Assembly (NCBI RefSeq): GCF_025567625.1
Contig: NZ_JAOQJC010000009.1
Coordinates: forward strand, 1-64,000
Length of the DNA: 64,000 bases
Source of the DNA: Paenibacillus sp. J5C2022
GTDB taxonomy: Bacteria > Bacillota > Bacilli > Paenibacillales > Paenibacillaceae
Direction of reading: 5' to 3'
In this document: positions 46,647 to 53,725 of the stretch, one piece after another
Numbering within the stretch: position 1 is the first letter of the stretch
How the letters are laid out: each line of letters opens with the position of its first letter
Position numbers and translations under genes: made by a program
The notes under the pieces: model-generated
Database searches by the model: none
Seen by the model: only the letters and a program-made list of their open reading frames with translations
Told to the model about the DNA's origin: nothing

Positions 46647-47769
46647 CGACTTCCGCCTCCTTCACGACATCCCCGGAATTCTCAGAGGCAGAGATGGATG
46701 CTGGCGCTTCATAGAGCCCATACAGCTCCATGGCATTGTCCACAAGAATCCTTCCTCTCAATTCCTTCTGAACCGGCGCCAATGCCAGCTTCGGATTGTC
46801 GAAGTCCCAGTGCGGATAATCCGAAGAGAACATGACCGTGCGCCCCGCATCTACCATATGAAGAATCTGGTTGAGATGCTCTCTCTCGGACGGCTCTTCG
46901 ATCGGCTGCGTCGTTAATCGAATATGCTGCTTAATATATTCGGATGGAAGGCGCTTGAGCCACGGAACCAAATCTCTTAATCCCTTATAGTTTTTGTCCA
47001 TACGCCACATGAGATGCGGCAGCCAGGCGATGCCGCCTTCAATTGCCACGAAAGTCAGCTGCGGGTATTTCTCGAACACACCCTCGCACACCAGCGAATT
47101 CACTTGCGCCATGTAATTGGCAGGCAGAATATTATGCCACTCCAGATAAGTCGTCGGGTACCCCGACGGAGTCGGCGCTCCGGATATGCCCCTTCCCTCC
47201 GTCCCGGGGTGAACGGCCACAGGCAGCCCGTTCCGCTCCGCCGCCTCGTAGATGGGATGATAGAAGCGTTGACCGTACAGCATGCGCGAGCCGCTGCACA
47301 TAATGACCTGCACCATACCCTTGTTCACCGCCATGCGATCGATCTCCTTGGCCGCCGCCTGCGGATCGGAATGATTGATCAGAATCGAGCCTTTGTAGAC
47401 GGGGCTGGCCTTCAGCCATGTCTCTGCCAGCCAGTCGTTATAGGCGCTTGCCACCGCATTGGCATAGTCCGGGCTGGGATTCAGGGAGATGCCGAGTATG
47501 CCGGAGCCTGTCAGTATGCCGTAATCGATGCCGTACTTGCGGAAGTGATGCTCCAGCATATGGGCAGGATCGCTTCCCGGCAAGCCGCCTCCCGGCGGCA
47601 CGGCATCCGAGCGGAGTACGCCGATCGGCGAGTACCACCCTCCCCCGTATCCCGCTCCGACGGACAGCCATTGCTCATGCCATACACGCGGCAGGAATGG
47701 TAGCAAGTCCCTCGGATTTGCAATTGCATTGTGGACGTCTGCATCAATAATATTCGGTTTTGCCATCAT
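46633..47769 (-). CDS. Amidohydrolase-2 family metal hydrolase
   Basis: TIM-barrel hydrolase or decarboxylase of 378 aa in the amidohydrolase-2 (ACMSD-like) family. Metal-site candidates are D-A-D-V-H near 7-11, A-V-H-P-G-T-E near 190 and S-S-D-Y-P-H-W-D near 310. Relatives handle aromatic ring-cleavage acids or related carboxylates. AAGGAG lies 6 bases before the ATG at 47769; an upstream extension of 14 codons overlaps that site. First gene of a tightly linked set with a Rieske ferredoxin and its reductase. Confidence 0.83.
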   Translation of the reverse strand: MMAKPNIIDADVHNAIANPRDLLPFLPRVWHEQWLSVGAGYGGGWYSPIGVLRSDAVPPGGGLPGSDPAHMLEHHFRKYGIDYGILTGSGILGISLNPSPDYANAVASAYNDWLAETWLKASPVYKGSILINHSDPQAAAKEIDRMAVNKGMVQVIMCSGSRMLYGQRFYHPIYEAAERNGLPVAVHPGTEGRGISGAPTPSGYPTTYLEWHNILPANYMAQVNSLVCEGVFEKYPQLTFVAIEGGIAWLPHLMWRMDKNYKGLRDLVPWLKRLPSEYIKQHIRLTTQPIEEPSEREHLNQILHMVDAGRTVMFSSDYPHWDFDNPKLALAPVQKELRGRILVDNAMELYGLYEAPASISASENSGDVVKEAEVDAQD

Positions 47770-48137
47770 AATCGCTCCTTCGACAAAGTTTGAATGCTGC
47801 TTTCGTTCCACTTTATCAAGGAGACCCTGCTTCGGTACATACAGAATCGTTCGAACAATATGGACATTTGTTTGATGCGGACGTTCGGTGAAAATAAAGT
47901 GTTAGACTGATCCATGAAAAGAAGCAGCGGCGGTCCAAGACTTGATAAACTAAGTCTTGAACTGCCGCCGTTGTCATCTAGTTAACGTCTCACGTTAGAA
48001 TAGTCTTATGTTTTAATTAGAGTCGCTGCTTATAGTTGTGAGGCTTGCCGAACACCTAAAGCTGTGACGTCCCGACCGGCTTAGGGACTGGATGAGGTCA
48101 CTCGCTTCTCAGAGTGACCCGGAGCGTCAATATGATG
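47770..48137. other. Intergenic region: hairpin and edge of the cassette-like array
   Basis: This 368-base gap has no gene. It holds a near-palindrome ATCGTTCGAACAAT at 47851-47864, a possible operator for the amidohydrolase operon; the hairpin at 47927-47968; and a 158-base structured segment (47983-48140), described separately, that begins TAAC and ends GTTA. Confidence 0.5.
47927..47968 (-). terminator. Hairpin closing the cassette-like region
   Basis: CAAGACTT pairs with AAGTCTTG, extended by GCGGCGGT against ACTGCCGC with one mismatched pair. On the minus strand it is followed by TGCTTCTTTTC. It would separate the cassette genes from the amidohydrolase operon. Confidence 0.45.
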
Positions 48138-48140
48138 TTA
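47983..48140. repeat. Possible degenerate cassette spacer (site 0)
   Basis: 158 bases starting TAACGTC and ending GATGTTA, placed like sites 1 and 2 relative to its gene. It contains a local stem (GGTCACTC / GAGTGACC). Apart from the TAAC/GTTA ends it shows little identity with the other two, so its membership is uncertain. Confidence 0.35.
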
Positions 48141-48155
48141 GTCGAAGGAAGTTCT
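48137..48155. repeat. Inverted repeat bracketing the nucleotidyltransferase gene, left arm
   Basis: GTTAGTCGAAGGAAGTTCT; 17 of 19 bases match the reverse complement of the right arm at 48925-48943. It overlaps the gene's stop codon. Confidence 0.7.
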
Positions 48156-48905
48156 GGAAGCAGCCATTGTATTTAAGGCTTTCTCAAAATAGCTATATAC
48201 TTCATTTGCAATTCCCAGAAACTCTTCAACAAGTACATTACTATCCAAGTAACAAGCATACAGATAATCAACTAAAGCGGAGTCAATCTCGCAATAGTTT
48301 AATATGGCATTCTTCATCTTAATAATGTCATCTTGCCATACACCTGTATCTTCTAAAACTAAAGAGTATAATGCACGAATTAATCTCTTAGAATAACCTT
48401 TAATATATCTAGTTTTCATTGTGTTATCACTAGCATTAGAAAGTAAACTATGTATACGATCTACTTCCTCCTTGGTCTCTGTATTTAAGTCTAAGATGAA
48501 CTCTGGAGAAATAATTATCGGTGGTACTTTTTCACCAACGTCATGACCATATATGCAAACACTAATTATCTTTACCCAAAAACCCCAATCATTTGGTTTA
48601 CTTAATACATCGTCAATCGAGCAAATTGTCGTATCAATCTTAGTTACTACTGGATATTCTTCCAAAAGCCTGTCTTTAATATTTGACAATCTTTCGTAAT
48701 CAATATCTTTGGGATTTACACATACAATAGTAAAGTCTGCATCTGACTTAAAAGGTTTAGCAGTTCCTTTTGGAATCGAGCCACACATATAAATGCTATG
48801 AATCTTACCTTTAAATTCGGTAAGTATATTATCTGTATACTTATCAACAAAATCCTTATATTCACTTTGTATTACAATTCTATGTATAACTTTTTCTAAT
48901 ATCAT
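48138..48905 (-). CDS. Nucleotidyltransferase-domain protein
   Basis: Protein of 255 aa with an N-terminal polymerase-beta-like nucleotidyltransferase domain: G-S-I-P-K-G-T then D-A-D-F near 53-55, and a third acidic position D-T-T in T-K-I-D-T-T. The helical C-terminal half resembles aminoglycoside nucleotidyltransferases and related enzymes. It could modify an antibiotic, but no closer match can be claimed. AGGAGGAG precedes the ATG. The gene is much richer in A+T than its neighbours, and its stop codon lies inside one arm of the 19-base inverted repeat that brackets it, both signs of a mobile cassette. Confidence 0.78.
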   Translation of the reverse strand: MILEKVIHRIVIQSEYKDFVDKYTDNILTEFKGKIHSIYMCGSIPKGTAKPFKSDADFTIVCVNPKDIDYERLSNIKDRLLEEYPVVTKIDTTICSIDDVLSKPNDWGFWVKIISVCIYGHDVGEKVPPIIISPEFILDLNTETKEEVDRIHSLLSNASDNTMKTRYIKGYSKRLIRALYSLVLEDTGVWQDDIIKMKNAILNYCEIDSALVDYLYACYLDSNVLVEEFLGIANEVYSYFEKALNTMAASRTSFD

Positions 48906-48924
48906 ATAGACTCCTCCTAAACTA

Positions 48925-48943
48925 AGAACTTCTTTCGGCTAAC
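48925..48943. repeat. Inverted repeat bracketing the nucleotidyltransferase gene, right arm
   Basis: AGAACTTCTTTCGGCTAAC, upstream of the gene's start codon. It ends in TAAC, where the structured spacer (site 1) begins. Confidence 0.7.
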
Positions 48944-49126
48944 GTTTTTGTATTCACGAACCTTCACTGCCTTAAGTGACCGAAGGGAACGGCCGCGACG
49001 CGGTTAGGCTGTGCAAGGTTGTCCGGCTGAATTGGCTTCCCTGCTACTGAATCCTCTTCTTCTGAACCAACTTCTTACTGCTTCGGCCCAATGAGCCGCA
49101 GGTGACGCTGCGTGAATACGGTGTTA
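48940..49126. repeat. Structured intergenic repeat, site 1 (attC-like)
   Basis: 187 bases from TAACGTTTTTGTATTCACG to CGTGAATACGGTGTTA. GTATTCACG pairs with CGTGAATAC near the ends. It shares long blocks with site 2, including GTATTCACGAACC, GCAAGGTTGTCCGGCTGA, CTGCTACTGAATC and GTGACGCTGCGTGAATACGG. It lies in the 251-base gap between two one-gene units. Palindromic ends with TAAC/GTTA borders recall integron attC sites, but it is longer than most. Confidence 0.65.
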
Positions 49127-49138
49127 TGTGAAGTTCCC
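49123..49138. repeat. Inverted repeat bracketing the DUF4259 gene, left arm
   Basis: GTTATGTGAAGTTCCC; 15 of 16 bases match the reverse complement of 49599-49614. The sequence differs completely from the arms around the neighbouring gene apart from the GTTA end. Confidence 0.7.
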
Positions 49139-49156
49139 AACTTCTTGAATAAGCCT

Positions 49157-49549
49157 TCACTTTATTCTGCATTCTAATTCTTTCATTGCCTCTATCCAGT
49201 TTTCAAAGTTTTCAGATTCTTCCCATAACTCTTTTAGTTCTGATTCTAATTGTATTCTTTCTAATGCTTTTTGAGCTTTTAATAATAACTCTTTCCCTTG
49301 ACCTTTATGTCGGTTTATCCATTCTTCAAGTTCATCATCGTATTTTTCATTTCCAAGTTTATTCTGCAAGGCTGCCAGTATTTCTACTGATCCAATTGCT
49401 ATAGATGCCGTGTCTGCATCTAAATATCTATCATCTAGGGCCATCTCAATTGACTCAGAAATTAAACTCAAATCTTCTGTCTCTAAAAGTTCTTCAACCC
49501 AATCTAAAACAGTATCATTCTCAAGACTTCCGTATCCCCAAGCTCCCAT
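49157..49549 (-). CDS. DUF4259 protein
   Basis: Small acidic protein of 130 aa whose opening M-G-A-W-G-Y-G-S-L-E-N-D-T-V-L-D-W-V is the signature of DUF4259. The rest is helical and rich in Glu and Leu. Function unknown; members often occur as single genes in accessory regions. The ATG at 49549 has GAGGAT 9 bases upstream, and upstream in-frame ATGs would put extra residues before the family's conserved N-terminus. AT-rich. Bracketed by private inverted repeats. Confidence 0.82.
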   Translation of the reverse strand: MGAWGYGSLENDTVLDWVEELLETEDLSLISESIEMALDDRYLDADTASIAIGSVEILAALQNKLGNEKYDDELEEWINRHKGQGKELLLKAQKALERIQLESELKELWEESENFENWIEAMKELECRIK

Positions 49550-49598
49550 GAAAATCATCCTCGCATTCATTTTTAGTTTAGTTTTATATTTGCATTTC

Positions 49599-49614
49599 GG
49601 GAATTTCACATAAC
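49599..49614. repeat. Inverted repeat bracketing the DUF4259 gene, right arm
   Basis: GGGAATTTCACATAAC, about 50 bases before the start codon. It ends in TAAC at the beginning of site 2. Confidence 0.7.
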
Positions 49615-49809
49615 GTTCTTGTATTCACGAACCCGAAAGGCTTAAGCAGCAAAACTGGTCAAGCGCAGCGACCAGATTGCCGGGTGGCTCCTTGCAAGGT
49701 TGTCCGGCTGACTATTCTTCACTGCTACTGAATCAACCTCAATCGAATCTACTTCTTCTGCTTCAGCCGGACCAAGGAGCGATAGTGACGCTGCGTGAAT
49801 ACGGTGTTA
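49611..49809. repeat. Structured intergenic repeat, site 2 (attC-like)
   Basis: 199 bases homologous to site 1. Nested pairings are visible: GTATTCACG with CGTGAATAC, GCTCCTTG with CAAGGAGC, and GTCCGGCTGA with TCAGCCGGAC. The whole could fold into one long imperfect hairpin. Confidence 0.65.
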
Positions 49810-49854
49810 TATGATGCCTACGCCTTCTTCGAGTTTCTTTCAAAATTATTGTTA

Positions 49855-50045
49855 TTAGAATTCTCTATATATGGGTTGTCCTTCTAGGTTTAGACAGGCT
49901 TCTATTCTTTCTCTAAAGTTTTTCCATGTTACCTTTTTTAAAGCCTCATCTATTGGAAAGAATCCAGTCTCAAGACTTTCGTTTGTAATGATCGGTTTTC
50001 CTCCTACTGGTTTTGCTAAAAACAAAGTTCCGGTATTGCACGACT
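49855..50045 (-). pseudogene. C-terminal fragment of a NUDIX hydrolase
   Basis: One minus-strand frame reads Q-Q-E-S-C-N-T-G-T-L-F-L-A-K-P, then I-T-N-E-S-L-E-T-G-F-F, and later F-R-E-R-I-E-A-C-L, ending Y-R-E-F and TAA at 49855-49857. This is the C-terminal half of a NUDIX-type hydrolase. The N-terminal part, including the NUDIX box, is replaced by an acetyltransferase fragment whose frame overlaps this one by about 30 bases at the junction. Confidence 0.65.
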
Positions 50046-50539
50046 CTTGCTGTTATTGGTTGCTACTCCGATCTCAATTTTTCGTAGATTCAAATCATTA
50101 AACGCATGATCAACGAAGGCTTTACATGCGTTTGTCATTAGACCGATACCCTCAAACTTAGAACCTAACCAGTAACCCATTTCTGTACGCTTGGCATCCC
50201 AGTCAATCATTAAAAAACCTATGGATCCATCAATTTGTCCTTATACCATATCCCCGCCCAGTAACCATTATTATTTGCAAACCTAATTAAAGACCGACTG
50301 ATAAAGGCTTTCGTATCATCAACAGAGTTGGTTTTATCAGGAAATTCGAGCCACTTTCTTATGGAATTGCGGCTACTTACTATTAACTTAAATAATTCTT
50401 GAGAATGCCTCTCTTCAAAAATAGAAATGTATGTATCCTCATTAAGAATTGCCTTATACAAATGAACAAACCTCCTTGTCAACACGCCACCAAATACTGG
50501 ATGAAATATATCATAACAAAACATTCTGACAATAGCCAT
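50016..50539 (-). pseudogene. GNAT acetyltransferase (RimL-like), frameshifted and 3'-truncated
   Basis: Two frames together give a RimL-type N-acetyltransferase. The first, from 50539, includes L-N-E-D-T-Y-I-S-I and F-I-S-R-S-L and stops after K-L-M-D-P. Shifting one base near 50235 restores I-D-G-S-I-G-F-L-M-I-D-W-D, then E-M-G-Y-W-L-G (50016-50210). It ends at S-R-A-I-P-E, where relatives continue with L-G-F and a C-terminal strand; here the sequence runs into the NUDIX fragment. No ribosome site precedes 50539, and the first ~30 residues do not look like the family, so the 5' end may be altered too. Confidence 0.75.
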
Positions 50540-51241
50540 TATTAGGAGGAATATACTTTTAATGAATCATCGTCGGTCTAGAACTTTATTTTGTAACTAC
50601 TTGGATACTAGAACAAGTAGGGGTAGGGTTTATCGCTCAAAATGGTTACATAGACTCGGAAAAGAACTGGGAATTGTGCGCAGTCGCTCATTTTGGTCAC
50701 ATAGCCCCGCCAAGCGTGCCTCGTACCGCCAAAAGTAGGAGCTATCGCTCAAAATGGTCACATAGACTCGGAAAAGTAGAGGAAAGCGTGCGCTATCGCT
50801 CATTTTGGTCACATAGCCCCGCCAAGCGTGCCTCGTACTGCCAAAAAGTAGGAGCTATCGCTCAAAATGGTCACATAGACTCGGAAAAGTAGAGGAAAGC
50901 GTGCGCTATCGCTCATTTTGGTCACATAGCCCCGCCAAGCGTGCCTCGTACCGCCAAAAAGTAGGAGCTATCGCTCAAAATGGTCACATAGACTCGGAAA
51001 AGTAGAGGAAAGCGTGCGCTATCGCTCATTTTGATCACATAGCCCCGCCAAGCCCATCTCACCTTATCGCCTGACAAGTGATGCGATTTAACTGTCACAT
51101 TTGCAAATGTACATCACTTGATCGGGGCTTTATTTCAAGTCGTGAATGAACCTAAGTAGTAACTTTATTTTCTTCTAACAGCCGATGCCAATACGCCCGA
51201 TGCCCCTGCTACGGGACAACGGGCTCTTTCTGCCTCCTTCA
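50540..51241. other. Gene-free stretch with tandem repeats and a nested palindrome
   Basis: About 700 bases without a convincing gene. It contains the repeat array at 50631-51053 and, at 51075-51120, a nested inverted repeat: CAAGTGATG pairs with CATCACTTG around the perfect palindrome ACATTTGCAAATGT (51097-51110). The last ~100 bases hold a weak GCCCG/CGGGC hairpin past the amidase gene. Confidence 0.55.
50631..51053. repeat. Tandem repeat array, ~113-bp unit, 3.75 copies
   Basis: Units begin at 50631, 50743, 50855 and 50969; the last is incomplete. Each unit carries two related 20-mers, CGCTCAAAATGGTCACATAG and CGCTCATTTTGGTCACATAG, giving eight near-copies about 50-60 bases apart. They differ mainly in AAA versus TTT at the centre. 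The first unit is the most diverged. Small open frames on both strands are by-products of the repeat. Confidence 0.88.
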
Positions 51242-51901
51242 TTACGGCTGCGGCGGCTGGCCGCTTACTCTTCGCAGCTCGTTGGCAAGACGGTTGAATT
51301 CCTTGCGCGCCTCTTCCACCGTCGTGGACATATACGCCGCGCTAAGGAATCGGATAATATTGTTGGCGTCATCCGGGTCCAGCATCGGTTCCTGAGGTTT
51401 CTTCTCCTCCATCTTCTCACCCACCATCTTCACAAAGCTGTTCCAGCCGTCCCAATCCCCGTCTTCATTCATCAGGCGCGGGCAGTTTTTGCCGCTCCAG
51501 TCATAATGCCGACGCAATCGGTCCGTCCCCCACTTCCTCTCCAGCAGCATATTGGCGACCAGATCGGCTGCATTGTCCCGTGTAGTCTCGTAATCGCCGC
51601 TCTCGCATATCTCGATGCCGATAGAGGTGCGATTCCCGCTCTTCTCCCCACTGCCGTCCCCCGCATGCCAAGCGTTCTCGTTCAATGGAATGCACTCGAT
51701 CGCTTCCTTCTGGTCGATGACAATATGATAGGAGGCCGTTCTCGTATTGAGCGAATTCGTCAGCCAATCCCGTTCATTGCTCGCTGTGCTGGAAGGATTG
51801 GCTGTATTATGAATGGTGATCGTGGTCGCATCCATGGGATAGCCGGGCCGCCTGTTGTACGGCGTAGACCGAGGGATATGATCGATTTTGTACGTATACA
51901 T
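51242..51901 (-). CDS. N-acetylmuramoyl-L-alanine amidase (Amidase_2)
   Basis: Zinc amidase of 219 aa that cuts the bond between N-acetylmuramic acid and L-Ala in peptidoglycan. Zinc ligands are visible as His31 (I-T-I-H-N-T-A-N), His132 (R-H-Y-D-W-S-G-K) and Cys140 (N-C-P). There is no signal peptide, as in phage-type and sporulation amidases released by lysis or a holin. The C-terminal ~45 residues are a charged tail without a recognised wall-binding repeat. The ATG at 51901 has GGGGAG 8 bases upstream; the preceding GTG is closer than usual. Confidence 0.88.
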   Translation of the reverse strand: MYTYKIDHIPRSTPYNRRPGYPMDATTITIHNTANPSSTASNERDWLTNSLNTRTASYHIVIDQKEAIECIPLNENAWHAGDGSGEKSGNRTSIGIEICESGDYETTRDNAADLVANMLLERKWGTDRLRRHYDWSGKNCPRLMNEDGDWDGWNSFVKMVGEKMEEKKPQEPMLDPDDANNIIRFLSAAYMSTTVEEARKEFNRLANELRRVSGQPPQP

Positions 51902-51972
51902 CACTTTTTCTCCCCTTTCCCTGCTACATCCTATTCCGGCAATTCCTCGTCAGTCAGGGCGGTCCCAGCCCG

Positions 51973-52746
51973 CTACCCCAGCATGACCACCCTTGCTTTG
52001 CCGTCCCACTCCAGCTCTATACCTGCCGCGTCTGCCAGCTCTCGCACCTTCACCAGACGCAAGGCGCCCGCTTTTACCGACTGCAGCTCCATGCCGTTCA
52101 CCGTCACGCCCTGCACGACGCAGCTGCCCACAGTCGCCCCCAGACTCCCGCCAATTTCCTGCACCGGCACCCATGTCGTACCCTCCTTCAAATATCCCGT
52201 CCCTATGACTCCCCCCAGATAAAGGATGGGAATGACGGACGAGCCTTCGAAGCCCAGCGGCCTTACAGGAGCGCTCACTTCTATATCATATGCCTTCAGC
52301 CGGTAACGATTGATCAGGCTGATCAGCTTGGATGCATATGCCGGATCGGTCGCGTATCCGCACGACTGCAGCATAGTCGCCTGCTTCTCCGGAGAAGGCG
52401 CGCGGCGCACCGGTTCATAGCGGGGATACTCCAGCAGCCGGTCAAGATCCTTGTAGAAGTGATACAAGCTCCTGTACGCCCGGAATGCCGACTTGGTCGT
52501 CATGGAACGGCCGTCGACCACCTCCCATGTCCCTTTTACCACCGCCTCACCCTGCCAATACGCATTCGGCTTGCCGCTTCCCACCTTAATGCCGCCTAGA
52601 TTGTTCCACGCATGAATGACGCCTCCCGTCTCCAGAATGCTCTGTGCAATGCGCAGCGAGGCATACATCGGCGAGCCTTCCAGCCGAACCTGCATGATCG
52701 TCGGCGCGATCGCTTTAATGAACTGTGCTCTTGTCAGCTTCGCCAT
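51973..52746 (-). CDS. GH73 glucosaminidase with C-terminal stalk domain
   Basis: Peptidoglycan endo-beta-N-acetylglucosaminidase of 257 aa. The GH73 domain covers about 5-150, with Q-S-I-L-E-T-G carrying the catalytic Glu39 and N-N-L-G-G-I-K the conserved loop. The C-terminal part (V-Q-E-I-G-G-S-L-G... V-T-V-N-G-M-E... V-R-E-L-A-D-A-A-G) resembles the copper-amine-oxidase-N-like stalk domain common in Paenibacillus. No signal peptide. GGGGGTG lies 6 bases before the ATG at 52746. It lies 71 bases upstream of the amidase on the same strand, so the two may act together on spore or cell walls. Confidence 0.87.
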   Translation of the reverse strand: MAKLTRAQFIKAIAPTIMQVRLEGSPMYASLRIAQSILETGGVIHAWNNLGGIKVGSGKPNAYWQGEAVVKGTWEVVDGRSMTTKSAFRAYRSLYHFYKDLDRLLEYPRYEPVRRAPSPEKQATMLQSCGYATDPAYASKLISLINRYRLKAYDIEVSAPVRPLGFEGSSVIPILYLGGVIGTGYLKEGTTWVPVQEIGGSLGATVGSCVVQGVTVNGMELQSVKAGALRLVKVRELADAAGIELEWDGKARVVMLG

Positions 52747-52853
52747 CGGATCACCCCCTTTCATGCTTGTACGATTCCGCTTACGCAGCTATAGCTGCTT
52801 GCTAATCTTTCATTCTCTAATTCTATGTATGCAACAGCTTGGCAAAAGGAAAC

Positions 52854-52881
52854 GGCCCCTTGTCCAGTAGAACAAGAGGCC
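52854..52881 (-). terminator. Terminator of the thiamine-import/TatD operon
   Basis: GGCCTCTTGTTC pairs with GGACAAGGGGCC (12 bp with G-T pairs, loop TACT), followed on the minus strand by GTTTCCTTTT. It lies just past the TatD stop. Confidence 0.7.
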
Positions 52882-52888
52882 GCCGCAT

Positions 52889-53725
52889 TCACAGCGTATA
52901 AAATTGCTTCGTATTGCGGAGCAGCTGCTCCGCCGCTTCTTGAGCCTGCAATCCCTTCAGGACGGCGATATCCGCAACAACCTCTTTCGTCATCGACGGA
53001 ATCGTGCGCTTGCCCGCATAAGGTCCTTCGAACGGCCAGGGACCGTCCGTCTCCGTCATCAGCTGTGTCAGCGGATATTGCCGAACGAGCGACTTGATCT
53101 CTTCCTCATAGGCTACATCTGGCGTGACAGACACATAATAGCCGGATGCCGCCATACGGCGTATGCTGTCTTCGCTTCCCTTGAACCAGTGGAAATGCGC
53201 CTTGCGCACCCCATGGCGCTCCAGCAAGCCGCACGCCTTGTCGGCGTCCTCGTATACCGCATGCAGGACGATCGGCCGGTCAAGCTCCGCTGCCAGCGCG
53301 ACGAATCGATCCAGCAGCTCGATATAAGGCGCCTCGTCGAAGGGCTGCCCCACCGCTTCCGCCTCCGTCCGCATGTAATACGGGAGCCCGACCTCACCGA
53401 TGGCGAACGGCTCCCCGGCAGCATGGCGCTCCCGAATCCATTCGATCAGCTGCCGGATGTCGTCGTCAGCAGGCAGCTCCTGCTCCGGATGGAAGCCGTA
53501 TGCGGGATGCACGCCTTGCGGATACCGCTGTGCCAGCCCGTAGTTGACTAGCGCCGACTCCATATGACGGGATACGGCGACCACAGCCTTCACGCCTTCC
53601 CCCAGGGCTTCCTGCAGCATTGCTTCCCGCTCCTCCTCCGAATACATGTCGAGATGAATATGGGCGTCTATGCAGGATAGCGAGTCAAGGGAACTCCGTT
53701 CATCCCGTCTCTCCCCGTTATCCAT
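52889..53725 (-). CDS. TatD-family metal-dependent hydrolase
   Basis: TIM-barrel hydrolase of 278 aa related to TatD DNases. Metal ligands are visible in order: D-A-H-I-H-L-D near 20-26, G-E-V-G-L-P near 110, V-L-H-A near 152, H-F-H-W near 178 and T-E-T-D-G-P-W near 230. The start overlaps the ATPase gene's stop by 8 bases, so it is the last gene of the thiamine-import operon. It may be a passenger there or act on a thiamine breakdown product; nothing in its sequence decides. Confidence 0.87.
   Translation of the reverse strand: MDNGERRDERSSLDSLSCIDAHIHLDMYSEEEREAMLQEALGEGVKAVVAVSRHMESALVNYGLAQRYPQGVHPAYGFHPEQELPADDDIRQLIEWIRERHAAGEPFAIGEVGLPYYMRTEAEAVGQPFDEAPYIELLDRFVALAAELDRPIVLHAVYEDADKACGLLERHGVRKAHFHWFKGSEDSIRRMAASGYYVSVTPDVAYEEEIKSLVRQYPLTQLMTETDGPWPFEGPYAGKRTIPSMTKEVVADIAVLKGLQAQEAAEQLLRNTKQFYTL

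Noticed and set aside
45239..47769. A complete ring-hydroxylating dioxygenase operon
   Set aside because: Only ferredoxin and reductase are present; no large or small oxygenase subunit is encoded.
50016..50539. Two separate small genes of 64 and 106 codons
   Set aside because: Together they form one acetyltransferase interrupted by a frameshift.
50631..51053. Regular repeats that could be read as a CRISPR array
   Set aside because: The unit is ~113 bases and the whole unit is repeated, with no unique spacers and no cas genes.
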